A DNA stretch of 64,000 bases, from contig NZ_JBBVGT010000002.1 in the NCBI RefSeq assembly GCF_042159835.1, forward strand, positions 2,170,001 through 2,234,000, given 5' to 3'. The notes under the pieces are model-generated. The model was not told where the DNA came from and did no database searches. It saw only the letters and a program-made list of their open reading frames with translations. Shown here in pieces: positions 53,346-61,390 of the stretch (positions are counted from its first letter, which is position 1; each line of letters begins with the position of its first letter). Made by a program: the position numbers and the translations under genes. Source of the DNA: Albibacterium profundi. Its GTDB lineage: Bacteria; Bacteroidota; Bacteroidia; Sphingobacteriales; Sphingobacteriaceae.

Positions 53346-53792
53346 ATGGACGATAACAAAAAAGAGCATAAAGTAATCGGACAAGGTGCAACACCTTTTA
53401 CACAGACTTATTTTCACGGGACAAAAGCAGATTTGAAGATTGGCGACCTAATTGAAGTTGGCTATAATTCTAATTATGGACAACGGAAGAACGCAAAATA
53501 CATTTTCTTGACAGGAACTTTAGATGCTGCGATTTGGGGAGCAGAACTTGCTTTTGGTGACGGACAAGAAAGAATATTTTTGGTAGAGCCAACAGGAAAA
53601 ATTGAAAATGACCCCGACTTGACCGACAAGAAATTTCCTGGCAATCCGACACAGTCTTTTCGCTCGACAGAACCTTTTAAGGTTGTGGGGGAAGTTACAG
53701 TTTGGCAAGGACACTCTGCCGAACAAGTTAAAACAATGCAAGAACACCTTGAAAAATTGAAAGAACAAGGTATTAATTCACTTAACGACTAA
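53346..53792 (+). CDS. arr: Rifampin ADP-ribosyltransferase (Arr)
   Basis: The 148-residue enzyme has the Arr signature FTQTYFHGTKADLKIGDLIE, YIFLTGTLDAAIWGAELA and the NPTQSFRSTEPFKVVGEVT segment. Arr transfers ADP-ribose from NAD+ to rifampin and inactivates it. Arr genes are well-known integron cassettes. Here attC remnants lie on both sides, so this too came as a cassette although the sites have decayed. Sequence and length are complete, so it is probably active. Confidence 0.9.
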   Translation: MDDNKKEHKVIGQGATPFTQTYFHGTKADLKIGDLIEVGYNSNYGQRKNAKYIFLTGTLDAAIWGAELAFGDGQERIFLVEPTGKIENDPDLTDKKFPGNPTQSFRSTEPFKVVGEVTVWQGHSAEQVKTMQEHLEKLKEQGINSLND

Positions 53793-53831
53793 GTCAAGAG
53801 AATAAAATAATATGGACGAAGAAAGAACAAC

Positions 53832-53875
53832 GACCCGCTAGCATCGGCTATAACAAATGCGGGCTAAGGAAAACC
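53832..53875 (+). other. Decayed attC left half after arr
   Basis: CCCGCTAGCATCGGCTATAA followed by CAAATGCGGG resembles an attC left core and arm, with two core-like sites close together. The right half is missing, perhaps lost by deletion. Confidence 0.45.
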
Positions 53876-53884
53876 TAACTGAAA

Positions 53885-54364
53885 ATGAAAATTGAATTTA
53901 AAGAAGAACAAAAATTCACTCAATGGTGGTTATGGCTGATTTTACTGCCAATCGGGCTTTTGCCGACTATTGGAATTTATAAACAGATTATTCTCGGAGA
54001 ACCTTTTGGCGATAAACCAATGCCTGACATTGGACTAATAATATTCACAATTTTTATATTTTCATTGCTCGGACTTTTTAAAGTAATGAAACTGAAAACC
54101 AATATTGACAATGATAAAATTGAAATGAGTTTTTTCCCTTTTGTGAAAAAGACAACGAAATGGACTGACATGAAAAAAGCAGAAGTTATAAATTATGGCT
54201 TCGTAGGCGGGTGGGGAATCAGACTTAGGACAAAATACGGAACCGTATATAATATTAAGGGAAATAAAGGATTAGCAATTGAACTTCTGAACGGTAAGAA
54301 ATACTTAATCGGAACTCAAAAAGAAACTGAAATGTATGAAATTGTGAAAAAAGCCTGTGGGTAA
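53885..54364 (+). CDS. Membrane protein with PH-like domain, unknown function
   Basis: Two hydrophobic segments (about residues 15-33 and 51-67) precede a beta-rich C-terminal domain (ADMKKAEVINYGFVGGWGIR region, GTVYNIKGNKGLAIELLNGK) resembling bacterial PH domains. It has 159 residues. It lies between attC remnants and is probably a former cassette gene. I cannot name its function. Confidence 0.65.
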   Translation: MKIEFKEEQKFTQWWLWLILLPIGLLPTIGIYKQIILGEPFGDKPMPDIGLIIFTIFIFSLLGLFKVMKLKTNIDNDKIEMSFFPFVKKTTKWTDMKKAEVINYGFVGGWGIRLRTKYGTVYNIKGNKGLAIELLNGKKYLIGTQKETEMYEIVKKACG

Positions 54365-54387
54365 CAGAACTTGACAACTAATTTAAA

Positions 54388-54420
54388 TAAATCCGCCACA
54401 TCGTCAAGCCGCAAACCGTT
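54388..54420 (+). other. Decayed attC right half
   Basis: TCCGCCACATCGTCAAGCCG then CAAACCGTTGTGG reads as an attC right arm and core like those of the main array. It lies 24 bases after the PH-like gene and is the right edge of the second cassette cluster. Confidence 0.55.
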
Positions 54421-54440
54421 GTGGTGCATATAAAATAAAC

Positions 54441-54484
54441 TAAACATATGTTACACAAGCTAAAGTCTGGTATATTTATATTTG
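54441..54484 (+). promoter_or_regulatory. Crp-type operator and promoter of the sulfur regulator gene
   Basis: TAAAC-ATAT-GTTAC at 54441-54454 is a 5-4-5 palindrome like those of Fnr-type regulators. Its centre lies 36.5 bases before the final G of TATATTTG (54477-54484), a perfect Bacteroidetes -7 box. The same spacing recurs at three other promoters of this cluster, so autoregulation is likely. Confidence 0.75.
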
Positions 54485-54506
54485 TTAGACACAAGTTATA
54501 AATGCT

Positions 54507-55139
54507 ATGGAGGAATTATTGTACAAAACCTATGGTGGTATTTTTGAAGAAGAATTATTAGCTGAAATAGTTCAAGTATCAAAAGCTGTTGAGTTTAAGG
54601 GGGGTGATGTGTTGATTGATTATAATCAGTATATTAAGATGATGCCACTCTTGTTGTCTGGTGCAGTTAAAGTGATGCGTGAAGATTATGATAGTGGCGA
54701 ACTATTACTTTATTACTTAGAGCGTGGAGATACCTGTGCGATGTCTATGACTTGCTGTTTGGGTGAGAAACAGAGTGAGATACGTGCTATAGGTGAAGTG
54801 CCAGGAGTTGTCTTGATGATTCCTGTTCAGAAGATGTCGGAGTGGATAGGGAAATATAAAAGTTGGATGGCTTTTGTTTTTGAAAGTTATAATAGCCGCT
54901 TCAATGAATTACTAAATGCTGTAGATACTATAGCGTTTATGGATATGAATGACCGTCTGTTGAATTACCTTTTCGAAAAGAGCAAAATTGAAAATAGTAC
55001 GATCGTATATAAAACACATCAAGATATAGCAAAAGAATTAAATACATCCCGTGTGGTGATTTCTCGATTGCTCAAGGCCTTAGAAACGAAAGGGCGAATC
55101 AAGCTCAACCGAAATAGTATTGAGATACTTGTCAAATAA
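54507..55139 (+). CDS. Crp/Fnr-family regulator of the sulfur cluster
   Basis: This 210-residue protein has an N-terminal Crp-like barrel (residues 15-115) and a C-terminal winged helix with THQDIAKELNTSRVVISRLL. Three cysteines lie together in the sensor domain at residues 77, 83 and 84 (TCAMSMTCCLG). They could sense persulfide or another sulfur species by forming a disulfide or polysulfide bridge. It is transcribed just ahead of the sulfur transport genes, and matching operator sites are found before all four units. It is thus the likely activator of the cluster. Confidence 0.85.
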   Translation: MEELLYKTYGGIFEEELLAEIVQVSKAVEFKGGDVLIDYNQYIKMMPLLLSGAVKVMREDYDSGELLLYYLERGDTCAMSMTCCLGEKQSEIRAIGEVPGVVLMIPVQKMSEWIGKYKSWMAFVFESYNSRFNELLNAVDTIAFMDMNDRLLNYLFEKSKIENSTIVYKTHQDIAKELNTSRVVISRLLKALETKGRIKLNRNSIEILVK

Positions 55140-55142
55140 ATA

Positions 55143-55172
55143 GAAGGTTTTACAGAAAATGTAAAACCTTTT
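55143..55172 (+). terminator. Terminator after the Crp-type regulator gene
   Basis: AGGTTTTACA pairs with TGTAAAACCT around a short A-rich loop and is followed by TTCTT. It separates the regulator transcript from the YeeE unit. Confidence 0.75.
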
Positions 55173-55177
55173 CTTAT

Positions 55178-55221
55178 GTAACAAATGTAACCGATAGGAT
55201 AAAAATACTTCAGGACATTTG
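55178..55221 (+). promoter_or_regulatory. Operator-promoter of the YeeE/YedE unit
   Basis: GTAAC-AAAT-GTAAC at 55178-55191, centre 36.5 bases before the end of GACATTTG (55214-55221). There is no TTTG at -33; the operator takes that place, as in activator-dependent class II promoters. Confidence 0.75.
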
Positions 55222-55238
55222 TATAAAATTAATTGATT

Positions 55239-55796
55239 ATGGAAATGATTTTGTCACCATGGCCTTGGTATTTAAGTGGGCCACTTATAGCAATCACGAT
55301 GTTTATATTGCTTTATTTAGGTAAGAATTTTGGAATGTCGTCAAATTTGCGCACGATATGCACTATGTGCGGAGCGGGTAAAACGGCGTCATTCTTCAAA
55401 TTCGACTGGCGTAGTCAAAAATGGAACCTCCTGATGGTAGTTGGTGCTATGATTGGTGGTTTTATAGCTTCAAATTATTTGGGAGCTGGTCAGTCTCCAG
55501 ATTTGAATCCTAAAACTATTACTCAGCTCGAAGCAATGGGTATTCAAAGTGCAGGTAAAGATTACATCCCTACTGAGTTTTTTGGTAATGAAGTTTTTAG
55601 TGAACCTAAAGTGTTAGTGCTTTTAATTGTAGGTGGTCTTCTTGTAGGTTTTGGTGCTCGTTATGCTGGTGGTTGTACATCAGGTCACTCGATATCGGGG
55701 ATTAGTAATTTGCAATTAGAGTCGTTGATAGCTACAATCGGATTCTTTGTTGGAGGTATTATTATGATTCATCTTATTTTTCCACTTTTATTCTAA
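55239..55796 (+). CDS. YeeE/YedE-family thiosulfate/sulfur transporter
   Basis: The protein (about 185 residues from the ATG at 55239) has four to five membrane segments and the family motif RYAGGCTSGHSISGI with the conserved cysteine near residue 147. A second pair of cysteines in TICTMCGAGK lies near residues 43-46. YeeE/YedE proteins (TsuA type) take up thiosulfate or move sulfane sulfur across the inner membrane by a cysteine relay. The next gene is its usual second half. Regulated with it from the operator upstream. Confidence 0.85.
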   Translation: MEMILSPWPWYLSGPLIAITMFILLYLGKNFGMSSNLRTICTMCGAGKTASFFKFDWRSQKWNLLMVVGAMIGGFIASNYLGAGQSPDLNPKTITQLEAMGIQSAGKDYIPTEFFGNEVFSEPKVLVLLIVGGLLVGFGARYAGGCTSGHSISGISNLQLESLIATIGFFVGGIIMIHLIFPLLF

Positions 55797-55804
55797 TCAA
55801 ACAC

Positions 55805-56218
55805 ATGAGAAATATATTTTTTTTACTGTTAGGTGTATTCTTCGGGATACTGATGTTTAAGTCTGAAGCTGCTTCTTGGTTCAGAATCTACGAGATGTTT
55901 AATTTTCAATCCTTTCACATGTTTGGTTTAATGGGGACTGCATTGGCGACTGGTGTGATTTTGGTTCAAATTATTAAAAGAAAGAAAGTAAAGGATATAG
56001 ATAATAATGCAATTGTAATTCCAGATAAGGATAAATCGATCACACGCTATTTAGTGGGCGGTACGATATTTGGATTAGGCTGGGCTTTAGCAGGAGCATG
56101 TCCAGGCCCTATTTTTGTCTTAACAGGTGCAGGTTATTTACCGATGTTAGTGGTGCTAGGTAGTGCATTGATGGGAACATGGATTTATGGTTTGTTAAAG
56201 GACAAGCTTCCTCATTAA
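55805..56218 (+). CDS. YeeE/YedE-like second subunit (DUF6691)
   Basis: Four membrane segments and the motif FGLGWALAGACPGPIFVLTGAG near residues 92-113 with the conserved cysteine show that this is the partner half of YeeE/YedE. The 137-residue length is that of DUF6691 proteins. It begins eight bases after the first half, so the pair is probably a split version of the single-chain transporter. Confidence 0.85.
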   Translation: MRNIFFLLLGVFFGILMFKSEAASWFRIYEMFNFQSFHMFGLMGTALATGVILVQIIKRKKVKDIDNNAIVIPDKDKSITRYLVGGTIFGLGWALAGACPGPIFVLTGAGYLPMLVVLGSALMGTWIYGLLKDKLPH

Positions 56219-56240
56219 AAGAAGGATATATATTATAGAA

Positions 56241-56266
56241 AAGCGAGAAGAAATTCTCGCTTTTTT
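56241..56266 (+). terminator. Terminator after the YeeE/YedE pair
   Basis: AAGCGAGAA pairs with TTCTCGC/TT around a GAAA loop and is followed by six T. Confidence 0.85.
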
Positions 56267-56290
56267 GTTGCAATAATTTTTCGTCACTGT

Positions 56291-56334
56291 GTAACTAATG
56301 TAACTGTAGGCTTTCTCCCGCTTCCTGACCTTTG
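56291..56334 (+). promoter_or_regulatory. Operator-promoter of the TauE/SafE gene
   Basis: GTAAC-TAAT-GTAAC at 56291-56304, centre 36.5 bases before the end of GACCTTTG (56327-56334). Same geometry as the other three sites of the cluster. Confidence 0.75.
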
Positions 56335-56354
56335 TATCAACAAATTAAAAAGTC

Positions 56355-57149
56355 ATGGAAATAATTGGATATATAGCATCCATTTTGATTGGAGTATTAC
56401 TAGGGTTGATTGGTGGTGGAGGAAGTATTCTTACCGTACCGGTTTTGGTCTATCTATTTGCGGTATTGCCGGTCACCGCAACAGCTTACTCTCTATTTAT
56501 TGTAGGTACGACTAGTGTTATAGGATCAATTACTTATTTCAAAAAGGGATTAGTTAATATAAAGACAGCTATCGTTTTTGGTTTACCATCTATCTTTGCG
56601 GTCTTCTTGACACGAAAGTATATCTTGCCTGCTATTCCAGATCGTTTGTTTACACTGGCTGGATTCGAAGTGACGAAAGATGTCTTTCTGATGATCCTTT
56701 TTGCAGTACTGATGGTCGTGGCGGCTTATACGATGCTTAGAGATAAAAAGTCTGATACTACACTGGAGGTACAATCACAAAAGTTTAATTATCCGATGAT
56801 CTTGTTAGAAGGTTCGTTCGTTGGTGTATTGACAGGATTTGTAGGTGCCGGTGGTGGTTTCTTAATTATCCCTGCTTTGGTATTATTTTCTAAGTTACCA
56901 ATGAAGGAGGCTGTAGGAACTTCTCTAGTCATTATTGCCGCGAAATCATTACTAGGATTTACGGGAGAATTGGGAAACGCAACATTAGATTGGACGTTTT
57001 TATTGACGCTGACTTCGTTGGCTATCGTAGGGATTTTTATGGGTTCTTACCTAACTAGATTCATCAATAGTGATAAGTTGAAACCTGTATTTGGCGTGTT
57101 TGTCCTACTGATGGGTGTTTATATTCTTTTCAAAGAAATCTGGTTTTAA
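56355..57149 (+). CDS. Sulfite exporter TauE/SafE family permease
   Basis: The 264-residue membrane protein has about eight segments and the duplicated TauE/SafE motif: LGLIGGGGSILTVPVL near the N-terminus and TGFVGAGGGFLIIPALVL near residue 160. The family exports sulfite, sulfoacetate or related organosulfur anions. Its neighbours, a sulfur importer and a persulfide dioxygenase that produces sulfite or thiosulfate, fit this function. Single-gene unit with its own operator. Confidence 0.85.
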   Translation: MEIIGYIASILIGVLLGLIGGGGSILTVPVLVYLFAVLPVTATAYSLFIVGTTSVIGSITYFKKGLVNIKTAIVFGLPSIFAVFLTRKYILPAIPDRLFTLAGFEVTKDVFLMILFAVLMVVAAYTMLRDKKSDTTLEVQSQKFNYPMILLEGSFVGVLTGFVGAGGGFLIIPALVLFSKLPMKEAVGTSLVIIAAKSLLGFTGELGNATLDWTFLLTLTSLAIVGIFMGSYLTRFINSDKLKPVFGVFVLLMGVYILFKEIWF

Positions 57150-57163
57150 CACTGCGTCCCTTG

Positions 57164-57207
57164 TGTAACAAAGGTTGCTGATAGGCACACGCACATTTAC
57201 GAAATTT
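57164..57207 (+). promoter_or_regulatory. Operator-promoter of the persulfide dioxygenase gene
   Basis: GTAAC-AAAG-GTTGC at 57164-57177, centre 36.5 bases before the end of GAAATTTG (57200-57207). It is the fourth site with identical spacing. Confidence 0.75.
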
Positions 57208-57252
57208 GTATCAATAAGTAATTAGATAGTAAACAATTAAAATTTAAATATT

Positions 57253-58647
57253 ATGTTTTTTCAACACGTATACGACAAGACATTAGCACAAGCAAGTTAT
57301 ATCATTGGATGTCAAGCAAAAGGCGAAGCTATCGTTATTGACCCAAAACGCGATGTAGATACTTACTTAGAAATCGCTGCTCAAAATAATTTAAAAATCA
57401 CTAAAGTAACCGAAACACATATTCACGCAGACTTCTTAAGTGGAGCGCGGGAGTTGGTAGCATTAACAGGAGCTGAATTATTGCTTTCAGACGAAGGGGG
57501 AGCAGATTGGCAATATGAGTTTGCACACACAGGATTGAAACACGGAGATGTGATTACTTTAGGTAATTTGACATTGGAAGTATTGCACACTCCAGGTCAC
57601 ACCCCTGAAAGTATTAGCTTTTTGTTGACAGACCATCCAGCTACGTCAGAACCAATTATGTTATTCACAGGTGATTTTGTGTTCGTTGGTGATGTGGGTA
57701 GACCAGATTTGTTAGAAAAAGCAGCTGGTATGACAGGAACACAAGAGAAAGGTGCTAAGCAACTGTTTGAGTCGATCAAACGCTTTATGAGTTTAGCAGA
57801 TCACGTACAAGTTTGGCCAGGTCACGGAGCAGGTTCGGCTTGTGGTAAAGCTTTAGGTGCTGTACCAAGTACAACAGTTGGTTATGAAAAAATCAGAAAC
57901 TGGGCGCTGCAATATGGTGATAATGAAGAATCTTTTACGAAAGATTTATTAGATGGTCAGCCAGAAGCACCAACATATTTTGCGATGATGAAGAAGTTAA
58001 ATAAAGTAGAAAGACCTTTATTGACTGCTGTGCCTCAACATAAAAAAATGACAAAAGAAGAATTTTTGAAAGTGTATCATGAAGGTATGTTGGTGATAGA
58101 TACACGTAATAAAGTTGAATTTGCGAAAGGTTATTTACCTCATTCGCTAAATATTCAAGGAAACAATTCTTTTGCTAACTGGATGGGATGGGTGCTTAGT
58201 TATGATGTTTCATTTGTGCTTATTGCAGAGGAATCTGTTATGGAAGATATCACACGAAAATTGATGCGTATTGGATTGGATAATATCTTTGGTTTTATTG
58301 ATTCGGTAACTGATTTAGGCATTGAATTGCAAACAGCTGACGTGATCGAGCTGGAACAATTTGAAGCAATTATTCAAGAAGACAATGTACAGGTCGTAGA
58401 TGTTCGTAATGAGAAAGAATTCGTTGCGGGACATATTGAAGGTGCTACACATGCATTCGTGGGAACATTAATATCTAACTTGGATAAGTTAGATAAATCT
58501 AAAGATATTGTGATTCACTGTCAGGCAGGTGATCGTTCAACTATAGCGTATTCAATCTTGAAAAAGTACGGTTTCGATTCGGTAAGAAATTATGCTGGAG
58601 GCATGAAAGAATGGGTGGCTAATAATATCAATTATATTCGGCTCTGA
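57253..58647 (+). CDS. CstB-like persulfide dioxygenase/sulfurtransferase (MBL plus two rhodanese domains)
   Basis: Residues 1-250 form a metallo-beta-lactamase domain with ETHIHADFLSG, HTPGHTPESI, TGDFVFVGDVGRPD and PGHGAGSACG, as in ETHE1-type persulfide dioxygenases. A first rhodanese domain (about 260-350) lacks the catalytic cysteine. A second (about 365-464) has it in HCQAGDRST. This three-domain layout is that of CstB, which oxidises persulfide and forms thiosulfate. It is the end of the sulfur regulon and would detoxify sulfide. Complete at 464 residues. Confidence 0.9.
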   Translation: MFFQHVYDKTLAQASYIIGCQAKGEAIVIDPKRDVDTYLEIAAQNNLKITKVTETHIHADFLSGARELVALTGAELLLSDEGGADWQYEFAHTGLKHGDVITLGNLTLEVLHTPGHTPESISFLLTDHPATSEPIMLFTGDFVFVGDVGRPDLLEKAAGMTGTQEKGAKQLFESIKRFMSLADHVQVWPGHGAGSACGKALGAVPSTTVGYEKIRNWALQYGDNEESFTKDLLDGQPEAPTYFAMMKKLNKVERPLLTAVPQHKKMTKEEFLKVYHEGMLVIDTRNKVEFAKGYLPHSLNIQGNNSFANWMGWVLSYDVSFVLIAEESVMEDITRKLMRIGLDNIFGFIDSVTDLGIELQTADVIELEQFEAIIQEDNVQVVDVRNEKEFVAGHIEGATHAFVGTLISNLDKLDKSKDIVIHCQAGDRSTIAYSILKKYGFDSVRNYAGGMKEWVANNINYIRL

Positions 58648-59548
58648 ATTCTAACGGACTTTTGTTGGTTTTCTTTTTGAATAATTTATTGAAGGATTGT
58701 GAATGCTCAAAACCCAATTCATAAGCGATTTCGCTAACTGAAAGGGTAGTGGTAGACAGTCTTTCTTTGGCCTTGTCTATCAATTTGAGATGAATGTACT
58801 GTCGTGCATTAAGACCAGTTAATGAGCGGAGCATATCACTTAGATAACCAGGTGTTAGATGCAGTTGCTCGGCAAGATAATGAACAGAAAGGATCCCTTT
58901 TTCTAAAGATAGAGTCTGTGAAAAATAGGTATCTATTAATGCTTCGGTTTTTGCCAGGATATCATTATTCACTTTTTTACGCGTGACAAATTGCCGTTTG
59001 TAGAATCGGTTGGCATAACTCACTAGCAGTTCCAGTTGAGCGATCAGAACATCTTGGCTGAATTCGTCTATCGAGTTGTTCAGTTCTTTTTCGATAATAC
59101 TGTATACCGATAGAAGTGTTTCTTTTTCACTGTCCGAAAGATGGAGTGCTTCTTTGACGGAATAGGAAAAGAAACCATAGTCTTTGATGGTTTTAGCCAG
59201 CGGATAGCCTTGAAAAAAATCGGGATGAATAAATAGGATATACCCTTTTATTTCGCCTTCATAGTCTACTCCACCAATCAGCTGATGAGGAGCGGTAAAT
59301 AACATAGTTCCTTCATCAAAATCATAATATCCTTGCCCGTATTTTAAGCGCCCTATACTTTGAGTTGAAAAGGCAATTTTGTAGAAATCTAATACATCGT
59401 AAACCGGAGCATTATCAGGATTGAAAAATTTGCATTCGTTGAAATTAATCAAACTGATTAATGGGTGTTTGGGTTTGGGTAATCCAAATGCTTTATGAAT
59501 TTCCGTAATAGAATGGATTGTGAATATCTTATCCTCTGGTTTCTTCAT
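58628..59548 (-). CDS. AraC-family transcriptional regulator
   Basis: The C-terminal 100 residues have two helix-turn-helix motifs of AraC type (VHYLAEQLHLTPGYLSDML and VSEIAYELGFEHSQSFNKLF). The N-terminal part is a cupin-like sensor domain. The start at 59548 (MKKPEDKIF) is chosen because a terminator hairpin lies between it and the open frame further upstream. It converges with the persulfide dioxygenase gene, with a 20-base overlap at the 3' ends. It probably regulates the adjacent SDR gene. Confidence 0.85.
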   Translation of the reverse strand: MKKPEDKIFTIHSITEIHKAFGLPKPKHPLISLINFNECKFFNPDNAPVYDVLDFYKIAFSTQSIGRLKYGQGYYDFDEGTMLFTAPHQLIGGVDYEGEIKGYILFIHPDFFQGYPLAKTIKDYGFFSYSVKEALHLSDSEKETLLSVYSIIEKELNNSIDEFSQDVLIAQLELLVSYANRFYKRQFVTRKKVNNDILAKTEALIDTYFSQTLSLEKGILSVHYLAEQLHLTPGYLSDMLRSLTGLNARQYIHLKLIDKAKERLSTTTLSVSEIAYELGFEHSQSFNKLFKKKTNKSPLEFRAEYN

Positions 59549-59567
59549 TGCCTTAAAATTAAGTAAA

Positions 59568-59602
59568 AAAATAAAACCCGTGGCATCGTCCACAGGTTTT
59601 AT
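59568..59602 (-). terminator. Terminator of the SDR gene
   Basis: On the minus strand AAACCTGTGG pairs with CCACGGGTTT and is followed by a T-rich stretch, just after the SDR stop codon and before the AraC gene start. Confidence 0.75.
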
Positions 59603-59616
59603 TTACCGTAAATAGA

Positions 59617-60390
59617 TTACCACGGAAGATGACTATTTGCACCTGAGATATCTGCCGGTCCCCTAAAACTTCCTGTTGGGATATCTTCAGAAAGTGCAAC
59701 CTTTATCGGTTCTAAAGAGCCAAACTCTACCGTATCAGTCCCTTGAAAATTATTGAGCTCGGTAGCTGTAAAACCGGGACTCACCATTGTAACATTGATA
59801 TTCTCCTTTTCTAGTTCTATGGCTAAAGACAGCATGATACCATTGAGTGCAGTTTTAGAAGCTCCGTATGCCGCATCAAACCCATTACGGAATGGGTTTT
59901 CCAGATCTGAGTTCAACGTTAGCGACCCTAAAGCACTGGAAACATTGACAATGCGCGCCCTTTGAGATTTTCTTAAGAATGGTAAAAATGCCTGTGTAAC
60001 CGCCAACGTGCTGAATACATTGGTTTCCCATACCGCACGAAGATCTTCAATGGGTACCACGGATGGCATCTGTGCAGTTAATACTTCTTCCATGGTTCTA
60101 TTGCTGGGTCCGACATTTGAAATAGCGGCATTATTCACCAGTAAATCTAAGTGTCCGGTCTCTTGCTGTACTTTCTCTACGGCGTTTTTCACGGAGATAG
60201 GATCGGTGATATCGAGTGCAATAGCGTGTATATTTCCGCCAATTTCTAATGCGGCTTTCTCGCCGTTCTCAAGGCTCCGTGAGCCTAGATAAACCCGATA
60301 TCCATTTTCGACTAATGCCTTTGCAATTTGGTAGCCTATACCTTTGTTAGCACCTGTAACGAGTGCTATTTTGTTGTTTTCCTTTTGCAT
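59617..60390 (-). CDS. SDR-family oxidoreductase (carbonyl reductase-like)
   Basis: It has TGANKGIGYQIAKAL (cofactor site), NNAA near residue 87, a serine in NVSSALG and the catalytic YGASK near residue 176. TGANKGIG is the form usual in carbonyl reductase-like SDRs. The 257-residue protein may reduce an aldehyde or ketone with NADPH. It is transcribed towards the AraC regulator gene, which is probably its controller. Confidence 0.85.
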   Translation of the reverse strand: MQKENNKIALVTGANKGIGYQIAKALVENGYRVYLGSRSLENGEKAALEIGGNIHAIALDITDPISVKNAVEKVQQETGHLDLLVNNAAISNVGPSNRTMEEVLTAQMPSVVPIEDLRAVWETNVFSTLAVTQAFLPFLRKSQRARIVNVSSALGSLTLNSDLENPFRNGFDAAYGASKTALNGIMLSLAIELEKENINVTMVSPGFTATELNNFQGTDTVEFGSLEPIKVALSEDIPTGSFRGPADISGANSHLPW

Positions 60391-60511
60391 CTTATTTATA
60401 ATTTAATAAGACAAAGATCCCTTAGAAATGGATAATCAGTGTAGCCAAAATAAGGGTTGTTGTAGTCAAATTGAGGAAATACTATGCTTGTGTTTGCAAA
60501 AGGTAAAGGCC

Positions 60512-61204
60512 TTACTTTGAGAGTTGAGTTATCGGGGTTAACAGCACTTTACGAAATTCAACTTCAGCGCCTTCTGCTTGCAGTGCAATTTGTCCTTTAT
60601 TAGCTGTACAATCATAACCCTCATTCACCAAGTCTCCATTTACCCATACTTTTACTCGATTATCCAGGCATTCAATTTTCATAGAGTTCCATTCACCAAG
60701 TGGTTTTTCAGAATTATCTGTAAGATTTAGTATTCTGCGTTTTTTCCCTTCTGTAATTCCCCATTCCTCTTTCTTGCCACGACGTTTTTCCATGTTTGGA
60801 ACCTTAATGTCTTCTACAATACACCAAAAATCTCCTGCATTTTCATGCATCATTTGTACCTCTATAGATTTTGGGAACATTCCATAAAGGGCTCGTGGGG
60901 TAGAGGCGTGTACAAGAACTCCACAGTTTCCTGGTTCTCCTGCAAATCGGTATTCAATTTCTAATCGGTAATCTTTATATGAATCATTGGATATGAGGTG
61001 CCCTTGAGGATTTCCCATGCTTACTAACAAACCTTCCCTTACCAGAAAGGAGCTTTTTAAACTTGCATCATTATCCATTTCCGGAATATCAATATACCAG
61101 CCTGTCAAGTCTTTACCATTAAATAGGTTTTCACTTTGTGCATAGGAAGAGAACGGAAGAACTGAAGAACTTAAAATAAGAAGTACTGAAAGATAAAATT
61201 TCAT
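60512..61204 (-). CDS. Exported DUF1080 protein (3-keto-disaccharide hydrolase-like)
   Basis: A signal peptide (cleavage near SSYAQ) is followed by LFNGKDLTGWYIDIPE, the classical DUF1080 opening, and by GNCGVLVHAS and WNSMKIECLDNRVKVWVNG. This beta-sandwich family includes enzymes that split 3-keto-glucosides and many proteins of polysaccharide breakdown in Bacteroidota. The 230-residue length is normal. Single gene, with no sugar-use cluster beside it. Confidence 0.85.
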   Translation of the reverse strand: MKFYLSVLLILSSSVLPFSSYAQSENLFNGKDLTGWYIDIPEMDNDASLKSSFLVREGLLVSMGNPQGHLISNDSYKDYRLEIEYRFAGEPGNCGVLVHASTPRALYGMFPKSIEVQMMHENAGDFWCIVEDIKVPNMEKRRGKKEEWGITEGKKRRILNLTDNSEKPLGEWNSMKIECLDNRVKVWVNGDLVNEGYDCTANKGQIALQAEGAEVEFRKVLLTPITQLSK

Positions 61205-61390
61205 AATGTTTAGGCTTTTTTAAATAGCATTGGTAAAAACAAACATAATAAATTTTATGACTAATTGTAGCAATTAATGCTTCAGGCAAATAGCAGGAGT
61301 ATGCTGCAAAGCAACATTCCTGCGTATTTGAAGTATGTGGAAACTTGTGTTTTCATTTTTTAGGATTAAGATTTCATTTTTTGTGTGTTA

